64,000 nt of DNA, from NCBI GenBank assembly GCA_017163975.1, contig JAFFSR010000251.1:930001-994000 (forward strand), written 5' to 3'. This DNA is from Anastatus disparis. Taxonomy: Eukaryota > Arthropoda > Insecta > Hymenoptera > Eupelmidae. The translations under genes and the position numbers were made by a program. The notes below the pieces were generated by a model. The model did no database searches and was not told where the DNA came from. It was given only the letters and a program-made list of their open reading frames with translations. This document shows, piece after piece, positions 24,063 through 35,473 of this stretch (position 1 is its first letter; every line of letters starts with the position of its first letter).

Positions 24063-24827
24063 CCCATATGGAAATAATTTATGTGAAAAACTGTAAATAA
24101 TAGTAAATAATTGTAAATAACTGTTAAAAAGTGTAGGAATTGAGACATAAATAATAGTTATTTACAGTTATTTACTATTATTTATTATTAATTACTATTA
24201 TTTACAGTTATTTACAGTTATTAACTGTTATTAACTGTTATTTACAGTTATTTACAATTATTTACAATTATTTACAGTTTTTTATAATTATTTACATTTA
24301 TTCATAATTATTTACAGTTATTCATAATTATTTACAATTATTTATAGTTATTTACAGTTATTTACAGTTTTTACAGTTATTTACAGTTATTTATAATTAT
24401 TTACAACTTTTACAATTTTCCATGTTTTTACAATTTTACAGTTATTCACATTTTTAAAATTTTCGCCTATATATAAAATTATTGAATAAATTCGTGATAA
24501 TTTTCGAAAATGTAAATAACTGCAAATAATTGAAAAACTATAAATAATCGTAAATAACTGTAAATAATTGGAAAAAGAATAAATGTAAATAACTGTAAAA
24601 AATATAAATAACTGCAAATGAGGTAAATAACAGTTAATAAGTGTAAAAATTAATAACTGAAATAAGGAAATAAAGAATATTGAAAAATTAAATAACTTTA
24701 TTTATGTCTCAATTCCACATTTTTTAACACTTTTCTACAGTTATTTACAGTTATTTACATTTATTTACATTTATTTACAGTTATTAGCAGTTATTTACAA
24801 TTATATCCAAAATTTTTTCCATATGGG
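24063..24827. mobile_element. Palindromic element built from 10-bp TTATTTACAG arrays
   Basis: The block is bounded by a perfect 12-bp terminal inverted repeat CCCATATGGAAA / TTTCCATATGGG. Inside are dozens of copies of a decamer near TTATTTACAG (variants AATTATTTAC, TTATTAACTG). Orientation switches: CTGTAAATAA-type at 24090-24140, TTATTTACAG-type at 24160-24440, CTGTAAATAA again at 24510-24640, and TTATTTACAG at 24735-24800. Inner inverted copies of GGAATTGAGACATAAATAA (about 24137 and 24700) confirm the overall palindrome. It has no real coding capacity. Confidence 0.8.
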
Positions 24828-25969
24828 AACATGTAATTGGAAGAAAAGTATAGATAATCGAAGGTTTAAATGCACTTAAAAAACGTGCAATGTCCTATTA
24901 GCAAATATACGCAAATTGCAATCAGTGAGAAGAAACATTTCAATAACCAAATCATAATTTAACAATAAAACTAATGAAATTAAGACTATTTTTATAATCC
25001 TTAATCCTTACAAAATTGAGGCTATAAAAAATAAAAACTTCGCGTAAATTATTATTCATATACTGAGAAAATATTGGCGTTGAAATTAATTGAAGATAAT
25101 TTAAATTTAAAAGATCCATTTAATAATCATAATAAATATACTATGAGTAGCAATTTTATAAAGTTTTTGGATATATAATGATTATGAAGTCAATAAAAAA
25201 CTATCTTAAAATCTATCCAATACGTTTTTATTTTCATTTTTCGTACTCTGCGAGCTAGGGTGGGGTGGGTCCATTATATCAAAGAAGTTAACCGCTTATA
25301 GAAGGATTTTTCTGCGTTAATTTTCTTCCAAAAAAGTGGATATAATTTTAACATTGTTTGTATATCTATATATATGATATATATATATAGATATATAAAT
25401 ACATGGAATTTAGTGGCTCCCCCAAGTAGCCGAGTACCTCTTCTATATACGTTTATCTCCGTTGATTATATTACACTTATATATATCTATATGACTTTCA
25501 CTGATGCGCTGTACGTAGTGTTTCTCGCGGTGATGCAGTGCAGCCGCCACAGCTGCATAACATAAACGAAACCATAAAATTTGGAACGCGCTTCCCCTGC
25601 GATCTTCATTCTAAAGAAAGGAACAATTATTATTTTATTAAAATAGTGATTTAATTCTTGAAAAGTTAATCGTTTATAAAACTATAAAAAGAAACTGTGA
25701 TGTGGTAAAGCTGTACATAAAAATTTACTGCAAGAGTTGTATTTTATGGAAAAAGAAAAGTAAAAAGTATAACCCTATAATCTCGGTAAAGCTTGAACAA
25801 AGAAGCTGAGAAATAATGCGGTGGAAGACTCAAACTCTTTCACGCGAGTGCTTTGTACTTTACAAAAATATAAAAGGCCAATTTTAGCAAATAATAAAGG
25901 TTATAAGAGTAGTTAGGTAAATAAATTTAATAAGTGCAAATTTAGTTGAATTTTTATAAAACTTCAGCA
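24828..25969 (+). promoter_or_regulatory. Spacer, probable promoter and 5' UTR of ZC4H2
   Basis: AT-rich spacer up to about 25240, then a less AT-rich stretch (25240-25620) with TATA-rich microsatellite and a GT-rich GGTGGGGTGGGT segment. I see no coding exon. The ZC4H2 start codon at 25970 follows an AT-rich leader; the transcription start is unresolved. Confidence 0.35.
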
Positions 25970-27130
<1,161 letters not shown>

Positions 27131-27782
27131 ACTGATGCATAAGTTCATTTAATCATTCATTTACTGATTCATGTTAATCACATCAATTATAGCATAAACA
27201 TTAAACGTATTTAATTCATTTGATAAAATGACTGGATTGCAACACAGAACAGAATCCATATTAATAAGAGGTGTCATTATTTAAAATATTTTTTTTTTAA
27301 TGTAATCTTTAGAACAAGTATGTGTCATTGGTACAAAAATGTATGTTTGTGAATCAATATTAATCATCAACATTTTAATAATAATATAATTAAAATAATT
27401 AAATCTGTATGTTTGATGGTGTAAAATTTTTTATGATTTTTGCAATCGTATTAATAGTTAATATACAAATAATTATAAAATCTTTATCAATAAATGTTTA
27501 TAATAACATGAATTTTAAAGTAATTTATTTAAAATATTAATTGCAACCCCTATCCTGATTAAAAATTAAAAATTGACTTTTCCTTAAAATTTTTAGAATT
27601 GGACAAAGTTTGGTTGTATGTTTCAAGCCTGATTCTCATGAAGTGTTTATTGTTGAACTGATATCAGTTTTCTGCTATGTAAAAAATAGTAATATTAAGT
27701 AGTCTAACAATAATGTAAAATTAAAATTTAAATAAAAGAATTTTTTTTTTGAAAGTCTATTATCAAAATTAAAAATTTTATC

Positions 27783-28192
27783 ATGAAAGGAGTATCTCCA
27801 TCAATGAGTTTAAAACAGGTTAACTTTCACTACATTTTCCTATTATAATATTTGTTATTTTAACTTGAAAATTTGAATGCAAAACAAAGAAATCATTTTT
27901 TTTATGTTGTAGTTTATGAATAGAGGACAAGTTTTAAAATTATACAGGAATATTTTAAGAACTATAAAATTAATTCCTGATAAAGTTGATCAAGATTATA
28001 TGAGAAATTGGGCACGAACAGATTTTAAAACTTACAAAGATGTTACAGACGAGGTTGGTATTTCTTTTCATTAAAACAAATTAATAGTTTATTAATGTAT
28101 TTTATTTTTTATAGTTGCATATAAAAGCTTTGATGGATCATGGAGAAAAGTCTTTAAAAGAACTTCAAAAGAACTTAGGTCGAACACAATAA
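27783..28192 (+). CDS. Lyrm2: LYR motif-containing protein 2 (LYRM2)
   Basis: Three small exons: 27783-27818, 27913-28053, 28115-28192. They give 84 residues (human LYRM2 has 88). LYRM proteins are small helical mitochondrial proteins that bind acyl carrier protein and assist Fe-S cluster or respiratory-complex assembly; LYRM2 is linked to complex I. The LYR tripeptide is at 22-24 (VLKLYRNILRTI), preceded by SLKQFMNRGQ and followed by a tRxWARTDF-type segment and the C-terminal LKELQK helix, matching LYRM2 rather than other LYRMs. The gene lies 652 bp after ZC4H2 on the same strand, with its own start, and converges with S2P; the two stop codons are only 162 bp apart. AATAAA occurs near 28233. 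Confidence 0.93.
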
Positions 28193-28354
28193 GCATAATT
28201 TGTACAGTCTGTAAATAATCATATTATGTAAAATAAATAATGTACAATATAATCAATAAGAAAAAATATATATACATTTTTAAATTAAGCAAGTGCATAT
28301 AATAAGTTAACATCATTATTTATCATAATCATAAAATCAAAATAAATTGATACT

Positions 28355-30402
28355 CTATATTTTGTTCAGGTACAAGTATAAAAGATTAATCATAAAAAGT
28401 AATGTAAATATTGTTATTAAAGATAATGAGAAAATTGTACGAATACTTTGTTGTGGTATTCTACTTTTTAAGAGTGTATCTACTAATAGCATAACAATAT
28501 GTTGGCCATCGAAGTAAAAACAAGGCACAACATTTATTATTGCTAGACCTAATGAGAAAACTGCAATATATTTACAAAGAAGAATTAAGGCCTCAGGAAA
28601 ATTTGGATTTAGAAATGAAAATTTTGGTACCCAATCAGTTAAATCCGTTGTATAGTATATTTCAGATGGATGTCCAAAAAATAATACATCTTTATGTCCA
28701 TATCTCTGAATCTGGACAATCTAAATCAAAAATAAAAAAAATATGAAGTTAAAACAATTAAAACAAAGATTACTATCTTTTTAATTTGTGTAAGGATTCA
28801 ATTACTTTTGTTATATTATCCAATGCAGGTCTTACACATAAATCATTAAGCATGAAGCATTGATCATTATTTTGACATGAATTGTGAGAGCTTTCTACAA
28901 TAGCTCGAGTCGGAAGGCAAAAATGCATGGCTGCACGTGGAGTTTGAATATCAAACCCTTCTAAATGTTCAAAACATAAATATCCCTTATCTTTATTATG
29001 CTGATCACAGCAATTATAAATTCCAATATTTATTTCTTCATTTACAATAGATTTGTCTAATTCCTGAAATATTTGAGTTATCTTACAAGTACATATTTTT
29101 GGAAAAATTCACTTTTTAAAAATATTTTTATTTCAAACATTAAAATACCTTGACCATTTTGTCTGAGACACAATATCCTGGAGTTGGGAGTTGAGTTGCT
29201 TGCAATATGCAAGTTCTCCAGTTTGTAGAATTTTTCACAAAGCAGTCATTTATTCTATGAACTACATCACCCTTTGAAAGTCCTGATGGACCTTGTAATG
29301 GCGAGTTCTAGAAAAATTATCATATGTTTCAAATATAAATTTTTATATGAGCAAATTTGTAATTTCAATCGATTTTATAACTTACTGATGAAATATCTTT
29401 AACAAAAACTCCAGTATTTGTTATGAAAAATGGTGAAAAACAGAATGTAACAGCGCTTAGCATTAATATTGCAAATCCAGCTAATATCACATTATGCCAT
29501 ATGCCAGCGCATAAAATCCGCAAACGATTTTTGATTGGTAATAAATTAAGTTGCTCATCATTTATACGAACAAAAGCCATTGGCAGAATGAAAAATACCA
29601 TCATTCCTACTCCATAGAAACGAACATCTTCTCTCACAGCTGCCATTCCATGGCCCAGTTCATGAACAAAACTACTTAATATTAATGATAATATATAATA
29701 TCCCATTTCATTGTAAGGAATATCTACTCCAGGTACCTATTCAAATTTTAATGTGTATGTTCATTACATAAATAATATAAAATATATTTTAAAAGTCAAA
29801 TTAAAATTTACCATTATCTCCAAAACCTGTTCTTTTTTTTCAGAATATGTTATTGAGTTATTTTGTAACCAAATCTCAAGTGTCATCTTTAAAATTAATA
29901 TTATTGAAAAAGGAAGAAGCAATATCGTTGCAATCAATCCTGTGTTGTACCATAATGACCAAAATTTTGAACGGTTTAAACCCCATCTCATCAAAGAACG
30001 ATTAAAGGCAGTTGTAAACCACTTTATGCGTAATAATTGAATTTCTAAACCAAATTTCTTCAGAAGCGTAAGATAAGGTAGATGCATACATGACTAATAG
30101 AATGTTTAAAAATATTTTTGTTAAAAATTTGATTGACAATAAAAATTTCATAAAGTATACTGTTTACATGAATGTTTAAATTATAAATATATATTGAATA
30201 ATGTATAATTTATACTTTAAGAAAAAAAATATAACCTCAATTCATATTAATTATAAAAAATAATTATTTAGTGGTCTAAGGATTTTAATTTCTGTAAAAT
30301 ATTTATTGATAAAGTAATATTTCTTACCACGAAAATTGTATTGAAAAAGAAAAATGAAAAATGAACAAATCCAATCAATAATAGAATGTAAAGTATTTCC
30401 AT
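28355..30402 (-). CDS. S2P: Membrane-bound transcription factor site-2 protease (S2P)
   Basis: Six coding exons on the minus strand: 30402-30328, 30093-29812, 29736-29386, 29307-29149, 29063-28806, 28720-28355. They give 496 residues (human MBTPS2 has 519). S2P is the Golgi intramembrane zinc metalloprotease that cuts SREBP and ATF6 within their first membrane helix after site-1 protease. Catalytic motifs are present: HELGH (144-148) supplies two zinc-binding His and the Glu, and NVVPCFYFDG (438-447) supplies the Asp ligand. A first membrane helix (MEILYILLLIGF), the IRWTTAF-type segment (here IKWFTTAFNR), the PDZ-like region (GDVVHRIND) and a Cys-rich luminal insert are also recognisable. 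The vertebrate poly-Ser insert is absent. A short 5' UTR intron (30516-30425) is likely, placing the promoter in the SREBP-S2P gap. Confidence 0.95.
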
Positions 30403-30424
30403 GATTTTATTTCTTTTGTGGATT

Positions 30425-30516
30425 CTGTAATATAATAATCATGACAGATTATTTAAAATAAATAGCATAAACAACATAAAGTATCAAGCAAATAAATTTA
30501 GCTAAATTAAGCTTAC
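30425..30516 (-). other. Predicted 5' UTR intron of S2P
   Basis: On the minus strand a donor GTAAGC at 30516 and an acceptor TTACAG ending at 30425 define a 92-bp intron just upstream of the S2P start codon. If used, the first S2P exon lies inside the gap shared with SREBP. Confidence 0.5.
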
Positions 30517-30517
30517 T

Positions 30518-30905
30518 ATGAAAACATTTTTATGTTACAATTTCTATAAATAAATAACAAATAATACACTTCATTTTGAATTTCGTGATAAACTGAGTTT
30601 TTGGAACACATTGCGATTGTTGTCGTAGCGGCCGGCGCTAGCTGCGCGCTAGTTGTGAAAATAATGCTAGTTTTGGATGGTTTTAAGTACGTACGTGACG
30701 TAATATCGTCTGATTCAGTAAAGTGGCGCGATTGGCTATCGCGCAAGTCGGATGATTTGTGTGCGCTTGTTTTTTCGCTTTTATTGCGTTTGACACATTC
30801 TCGGCTGCTGTTTGTTATAACCACGGTTAAGTTCTGTGATTGAAAATCGTGAAAATTTCGTTTGTTTAATGTGTAAAACAAAGTGGAAAAAAGCGTCGTA
30901 GCAAG
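30518..30905. promoter_or_regulatory. Putative bidirectional promoter of S2P and SREBP
   Basis: This gap between two divergent genes is markedly richer in GC and CpG than the window average. It contains a CRE-like TGACGTAA (30696-30703) and an inverted CCAAT box ATTGG (30731-30735), which lies in GCGCGAT-TGGCT-ATCGCGC (30726-30744), a 7-bp inverted repeat around the box. Both site types are known partners in SREBP-pathway promoters. I found no clear TCACNCCAC-type sterol element. Short open frames on the minus strand here end before the S2P start and look like upstream ORFs or noise. Confidence 0.55.
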
Positions 30906-33900
30906 ATGAGCGACGGCGATACTTGGACTTCGGTCCACGACAATGATTTTACGAGTTTTTCGGCTAATGACAATTTTAATTTGAATGATATGACCGGCTT
31001 CGATGGTACGTATACGTACACTTCGTTTGTCTTGATTACCATTGTTTTCTTTTTTCTCAAATCCCACAGTGACTTTTATGATGAATTAATTAACAATGTA
31101 TAAATTATTGTGTTTTTTATTTGTGTCGATTTAATAGAACTGTCCCCCAATTGATTATAAAGTTTTTATTTTCATGTGACAAAAAACAATCTGATATTTT
31201 TAATGTTGTTTGAACTGTCAGTTAATCAAAAACAAATTTATAAAGAGATTTTATATTGTTCATTTAAATCGTTTAATCATCAAATTTATTGCTACTTTCA
31301 ATTTCGTTATAAATTTATCCTTTTATCATCTCTTATAGTCGTTATTAAATATTGTAATAAAATAATTATTTTCAGATCTCCTTACTAATTGTGAAAATGA
31401 ATTATTAAATAATGAAAGTTTATTTAATGATGAACACTTATTATCCGAGTTCGATGATTCCTCTTTACCATTGGAAGGTGGGGACTTGGAGTTTAATTTT
31501 TTAAATTCAAGCCCTGATATGGAAATGAAAGTGGATCCATTATATCATGAAGTACCAAATCTAAAGCCAAATGTAACATTATTACCAGTATCAACATCAA
31601 CACCTATACAAACACAGCAGCAGCAACAACAACAACCCCAGCAGCAGCAACGACAACAAATTCATTGTCAAAATCAAATGGATACATCTGTATCTCTACA
31701 ACAACAAGGATCAGAAAGAATTGTTCCTGCACCTGTCCAAGCACAAACTGCTGTTTTTGGTTCTCATTACACCATTTCTCCAAATGTTAATTTTAATGTT
31801 CCATCGCCTGTTGTAACTTTGGCACCTGTTGCAACACCTCAAACACAATTGTTATTACCTGCTAAATTAATAAAATCTGAACCAATTGTGTATTCTGGAA
31901 GATCTCAAACTATTAATACTGCTCCAGTTCAGCATCAAATACATACTTTGGTCAATACTGGAAATGGCACAGTACTTGCTACGGGTATTTATTGAAAATC
32001 TTAAGTTTAAATTTGTTTATTATTTTATTTTATTTCTTATACTATATTTAAAATTTTCAATTTTAATAAAATTATTATATTCAACAATGATTTACAAATT
32101 AAATATTTTTAAATAGTAATATACAATGTCCATAAATAACTTGAACACATATTTTATTTGTGATGATAAAAAATGATCAAATTATTTCACTTTTTAAAAT
32201 TTTTTATATATTCTTATAAATTAATATATATTAATTAATTAACACGATTATTTCAGGAATTCCTCTCGTATTAGACACAGATAAAGTACAAATAAATAGA
32301 ATTAATACAAATACTCATGTAGCAGTTCCAAAAGTTAAAGAAGTAAAACGAAGTGCACATAATGCGATTGAACGACGATATCGTACTTCCATTAATGATA
32401 AAATCATCGAACTCAAAAATATTGTTGTTGGAGTTGATGCTAAGCTCAATAAATCAGCAATCTTAAGAAAAACAATTGATTATATAAGGTAAACAAAGGC
32501 AGAAATTTGATAATGATTTGATATTGTACACCTTATTAACACAAAATTTCATGAAAAAATTGAACGTTTGGGTTGATAATTTTTTGAAAATGATTTAATG
32601 TGATTTTTAAATCTAATACAATTCTAATATTAAAAATTTTTTTTATTATATTTATTTGAAAAATCACCTTTTGTATATTTTGTATAAAATATAATATTGC
32701 ATTCAGGTTTCTACAAAACTCAAATGCTAAACTAAAGGCAGAAAACATGTCTTTGAAAATGGCTGCTCAAAGACAAAATCTTCGTGAGCTTCTTGTGTGT
32801 GGTGAACTGACACCTCCTCGTTCAGATAGTAGCGAACCATCGTTGTCACCAGCACCCGCACCAATGTCTCCACCTTCTCCTCCACCAGCATCTATTAAAG
32901 AAGAACCTGATGCTTTGCAGAACGTACATAAATCGATCTCCACGGGCAATGGCATGCCTGATCATACTCGTGTTTCACTTTGTGCTTTCCTCTTTATTTT
33001 CTTAGCATTCAATCCACTTGGTTTCCTTATGAACAATGTTAAAAGGTTTGACTACACAGGAAGGTTAGAAGGAAGAACAATACTAAACTATGATGGTAAA
33101 GTAAAATTTCCAAATTACTTCATTCTTTTTTTTGTTTTTACAATCTATTAATAAATTTTTTTTTAAATAGATCCATCAGATGCAGAGCCAAATGTGTGGA
33201 GCAACATGGTTCTTTGGTTTATGAATGCAATTTTATTAACTTTTGGTTTATGTCGATTATTATTGCATGGAGATCCAGTATTACCTGCTGATAGTAAAGT
33301 TTCTGTAGAGCTACATCGCTGGAGACGTCAAGCTGAATTCAATATGTCAAAAGATGACTATGAACAAGCCTATCGCGATCTCAGTCAATGTCTTCAGTAC
33401 TTTTCGCGACAATTGCCACTAACTCGTATGGATGTTTTCCTTGTAACGATTTGGCAAATGTTTCGGCAAGTATTGCATCGACTTTATATTGGCAGATTGG
33501 TTACATTCATTGGTAAAAAGTTTGTAGATAAATCTCACTGTCATCTGACTGAGATTTCCGCAATGGAAATGGCGATAGTTTATCAACATATGCTTTGCCT
33601 TAAATTATCAAGAGGTTCCAAAGATTCTATGGTTCATCTTGCTCTTTCCGCAGTAAATTATGCTGAAGCTGCTGGTGAAACAATGCCTAAATCAATGTTG
33701 GCAGAAATTTATGTTAACGTAGCTCTGTGTTTCAAGCAATCATTCTTTCCATTTATTCACAAATTTTATTTGAATAAAGCACGAAGTCTATTGGCATCGT
33801 GTGTAGTACCCCAAAAGCTCAAATGGATTGTTAATGATGATGGTTTACGCTTTTTGGTATCTCAAAAATGGAATTACGGACAGCGAGAAGAGAGTGACTT

Positions 33901-35473
33901 CACAGTACAGAATAATAAATCTGATCCATTATCTTATGCTGCCAGAGCATACAGAGAACATCTTATTAGTCAAGGTTTAAGATTATTGGCAGGTACCGTA
34001 GGAGATGCTCATGCGTCAGGACTTCTTGATATTTCACGGAAGATAATGATGTCAGCTCAAATCGATTTATGTATTTGTAGCGAAGAAAAAATCGGAATCA
34101 CTAGTTAGTATATATATTATTATAACAAAAAAAAATTCATGTTTCTATAAAATTTTATCTTTTAAGCTTTATTTATTCATAAAAATTAGTTGTATTTTTT
34201 AATGTTAATTTTATTTTCAAAATAATAACTAGTTTTAATATATATATTTAATTTTATAGTATTACTTATTTTAATATATTATTAATATTATAAACTAATT
34301 TATTTATTTTTTTATCTAAACAGAAGTCGAAGATGAAGTAGGATTATGGTGGGGAGCTGCAATGTGCGTAGCTGCAAATTTCAGATTAGGAGAAGAAGAT
34401 TCTGACGCCTGGAATATTGTCGAGGGTAAATTTCCATTTGAAAAAAATTCACAGTTGGGAAATAGTAATCCATTGCCTCATGCTGTACTTCTTCTCTTGC
34501 AATCAGCAAGAAGCTTATCAAAACAAACGACAATGCGTCTCATTGATCAAGCTAGTACATTCCTTGAACATTCGACTGTTTATCATAATTGCAAAAGACA
34601 ATCATCTCAAAATGTTTTGGTACGTTATTACTTACTTTTATATCATTCTTAATCTTTTTTTTTTTAATTTTCTAAGTTTTATTTATTTTATGAGTTGTCA
34701 TCAAAAGATCATAGCTATTACAAGTGTGCATTGTAGTTGCATTGCATGGATATTTAACAATGCAGTACTTCTGCAGTGCAAATCTTGTGGTAGATGAACA
34801 CAACATCAACATATTGACAATAAGATAATTATTATTACCATTGCATGACAATAGCATAGCATTTAACAAAGGATTCATTATTTTCAGCTTACTCAACTGT
34901 GGGTATGTGATTGGTTATTAGAAATAAGAACTACATTATGGGAGGAGGTGAAAGGGGACATTGAAAAGCCCGCTATTAATTCAACTCTCGTTGGTTTCCA
35001 ACGAGACCTCGCTTGTATGCGACAGCTTTGTCAACATATACCGGTGCGTATTTGTAATGTAATTTTTTCGTCTTTACATCATATAATTTAAAAATAATTT
35101 TACTTTAATTTGCTTATAGTCGGTTTTACCACGAGTTTTTCTGTACGAAGCAACTGCAAGAATAATGGCTGGAGCTACACCTGTTAAAACTCAAATTCTA
35201 CTCGATCGTAGCCTTCATCATAGGAATTCGCGATCTTCAATAATATGTGGTAAAGATCGCTCACAAGATCAAGGTAGCGGTGAGCGCGAACATGCTGCAG
35301 CTTTGTGTTTAGCCTGCAGACATTTGCCGGTATTATTACTGGCTTCACCTGGTGAGCGTGCGGGCATGCTTGCCGAAGCAGCCAAAACACTCGAACGTAT
35401 TGGCGACAGAAAAAGGCTACAAGAATGTTATGAATTAATTAGACAGCTTACTCCAACAATCTCATCTAATTAA
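30906..35473 (+). CDS. SREBP: Sterol regulatory element-binding protein (SREBP)
   Basis: Eight exons: 30906-31005, 31376-31984, 32257-32488, 32707-33095, 33171-34103, 34324-34619, 34888-35043, 35120-35473. They give 1022 residues (Drosophila SREBP is about 1110). It is the ER-anchored transcription factor that switches on fatty-acid and lipid synthesis. Order: an acidic N-terminal activation region, a Gln-rich stretch (encoded near 31616-31660), and a bHLH with [11 protein letters not shown] (269-279), whose Tyr is diagnostic of SREBPs. Then come a leucine-zipper region (315-342), a Pro/Ser linker, membrane helix 1 (about 402-423, with NP at 416-417), a short luminal loop with RTIL at 437-440 (candidate site-1 cleavage), membrane helix 2 (about 456-474) and the long SCAP-binding regulatory domain. 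The start Met has an acidic context matching insect SREBPs. mir-33 lies in intron 6; S2P is divergent upstream. AATAAA occurs near 35727. Confidence 0.96.
34721..34787 (+). ncRNA. mir-33: mir-33 precursor in an SREBP intron
   Basis: The 5' arm contains GTGCATTGTAGTTGCATTGC plus A at 726-746 of the 34-kb block (34726-34746), identical to the conserved animal miR-33 mature sequence, seed UGCAUUG. The opposite arm (CAGTACTTCTGCAGTGCAAA) pairs with it, and flanking ACAAG / CTTGT closes the stem. It lies on the sense strand of SREBP intron 6 (34620-34887), the host gene also used in vertebrates and flies, so it should be co-transcribed with SREBP. Confidence 0.95.

Noticed and set aside
24387..24617. 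76-codon minus-strand frame rich in Tyr, Phe and Ile
   Set aside because: It is a translation of the decamer repeat array, not a gene.
24063..24827. CRISPR-like array
   Set aside because: The repeats are contiguous decamers with no unique spacers, in a eukaryotic genome.
30516..31067. 183-codon minus-strand frame overlapping SREBP exon 1
   Set aside because: It runs antisense through the shared promoter and SREBP exon 1, has low-complexity Ser/Thr/Lys composition and no homology; the SREBP frame explains the region.
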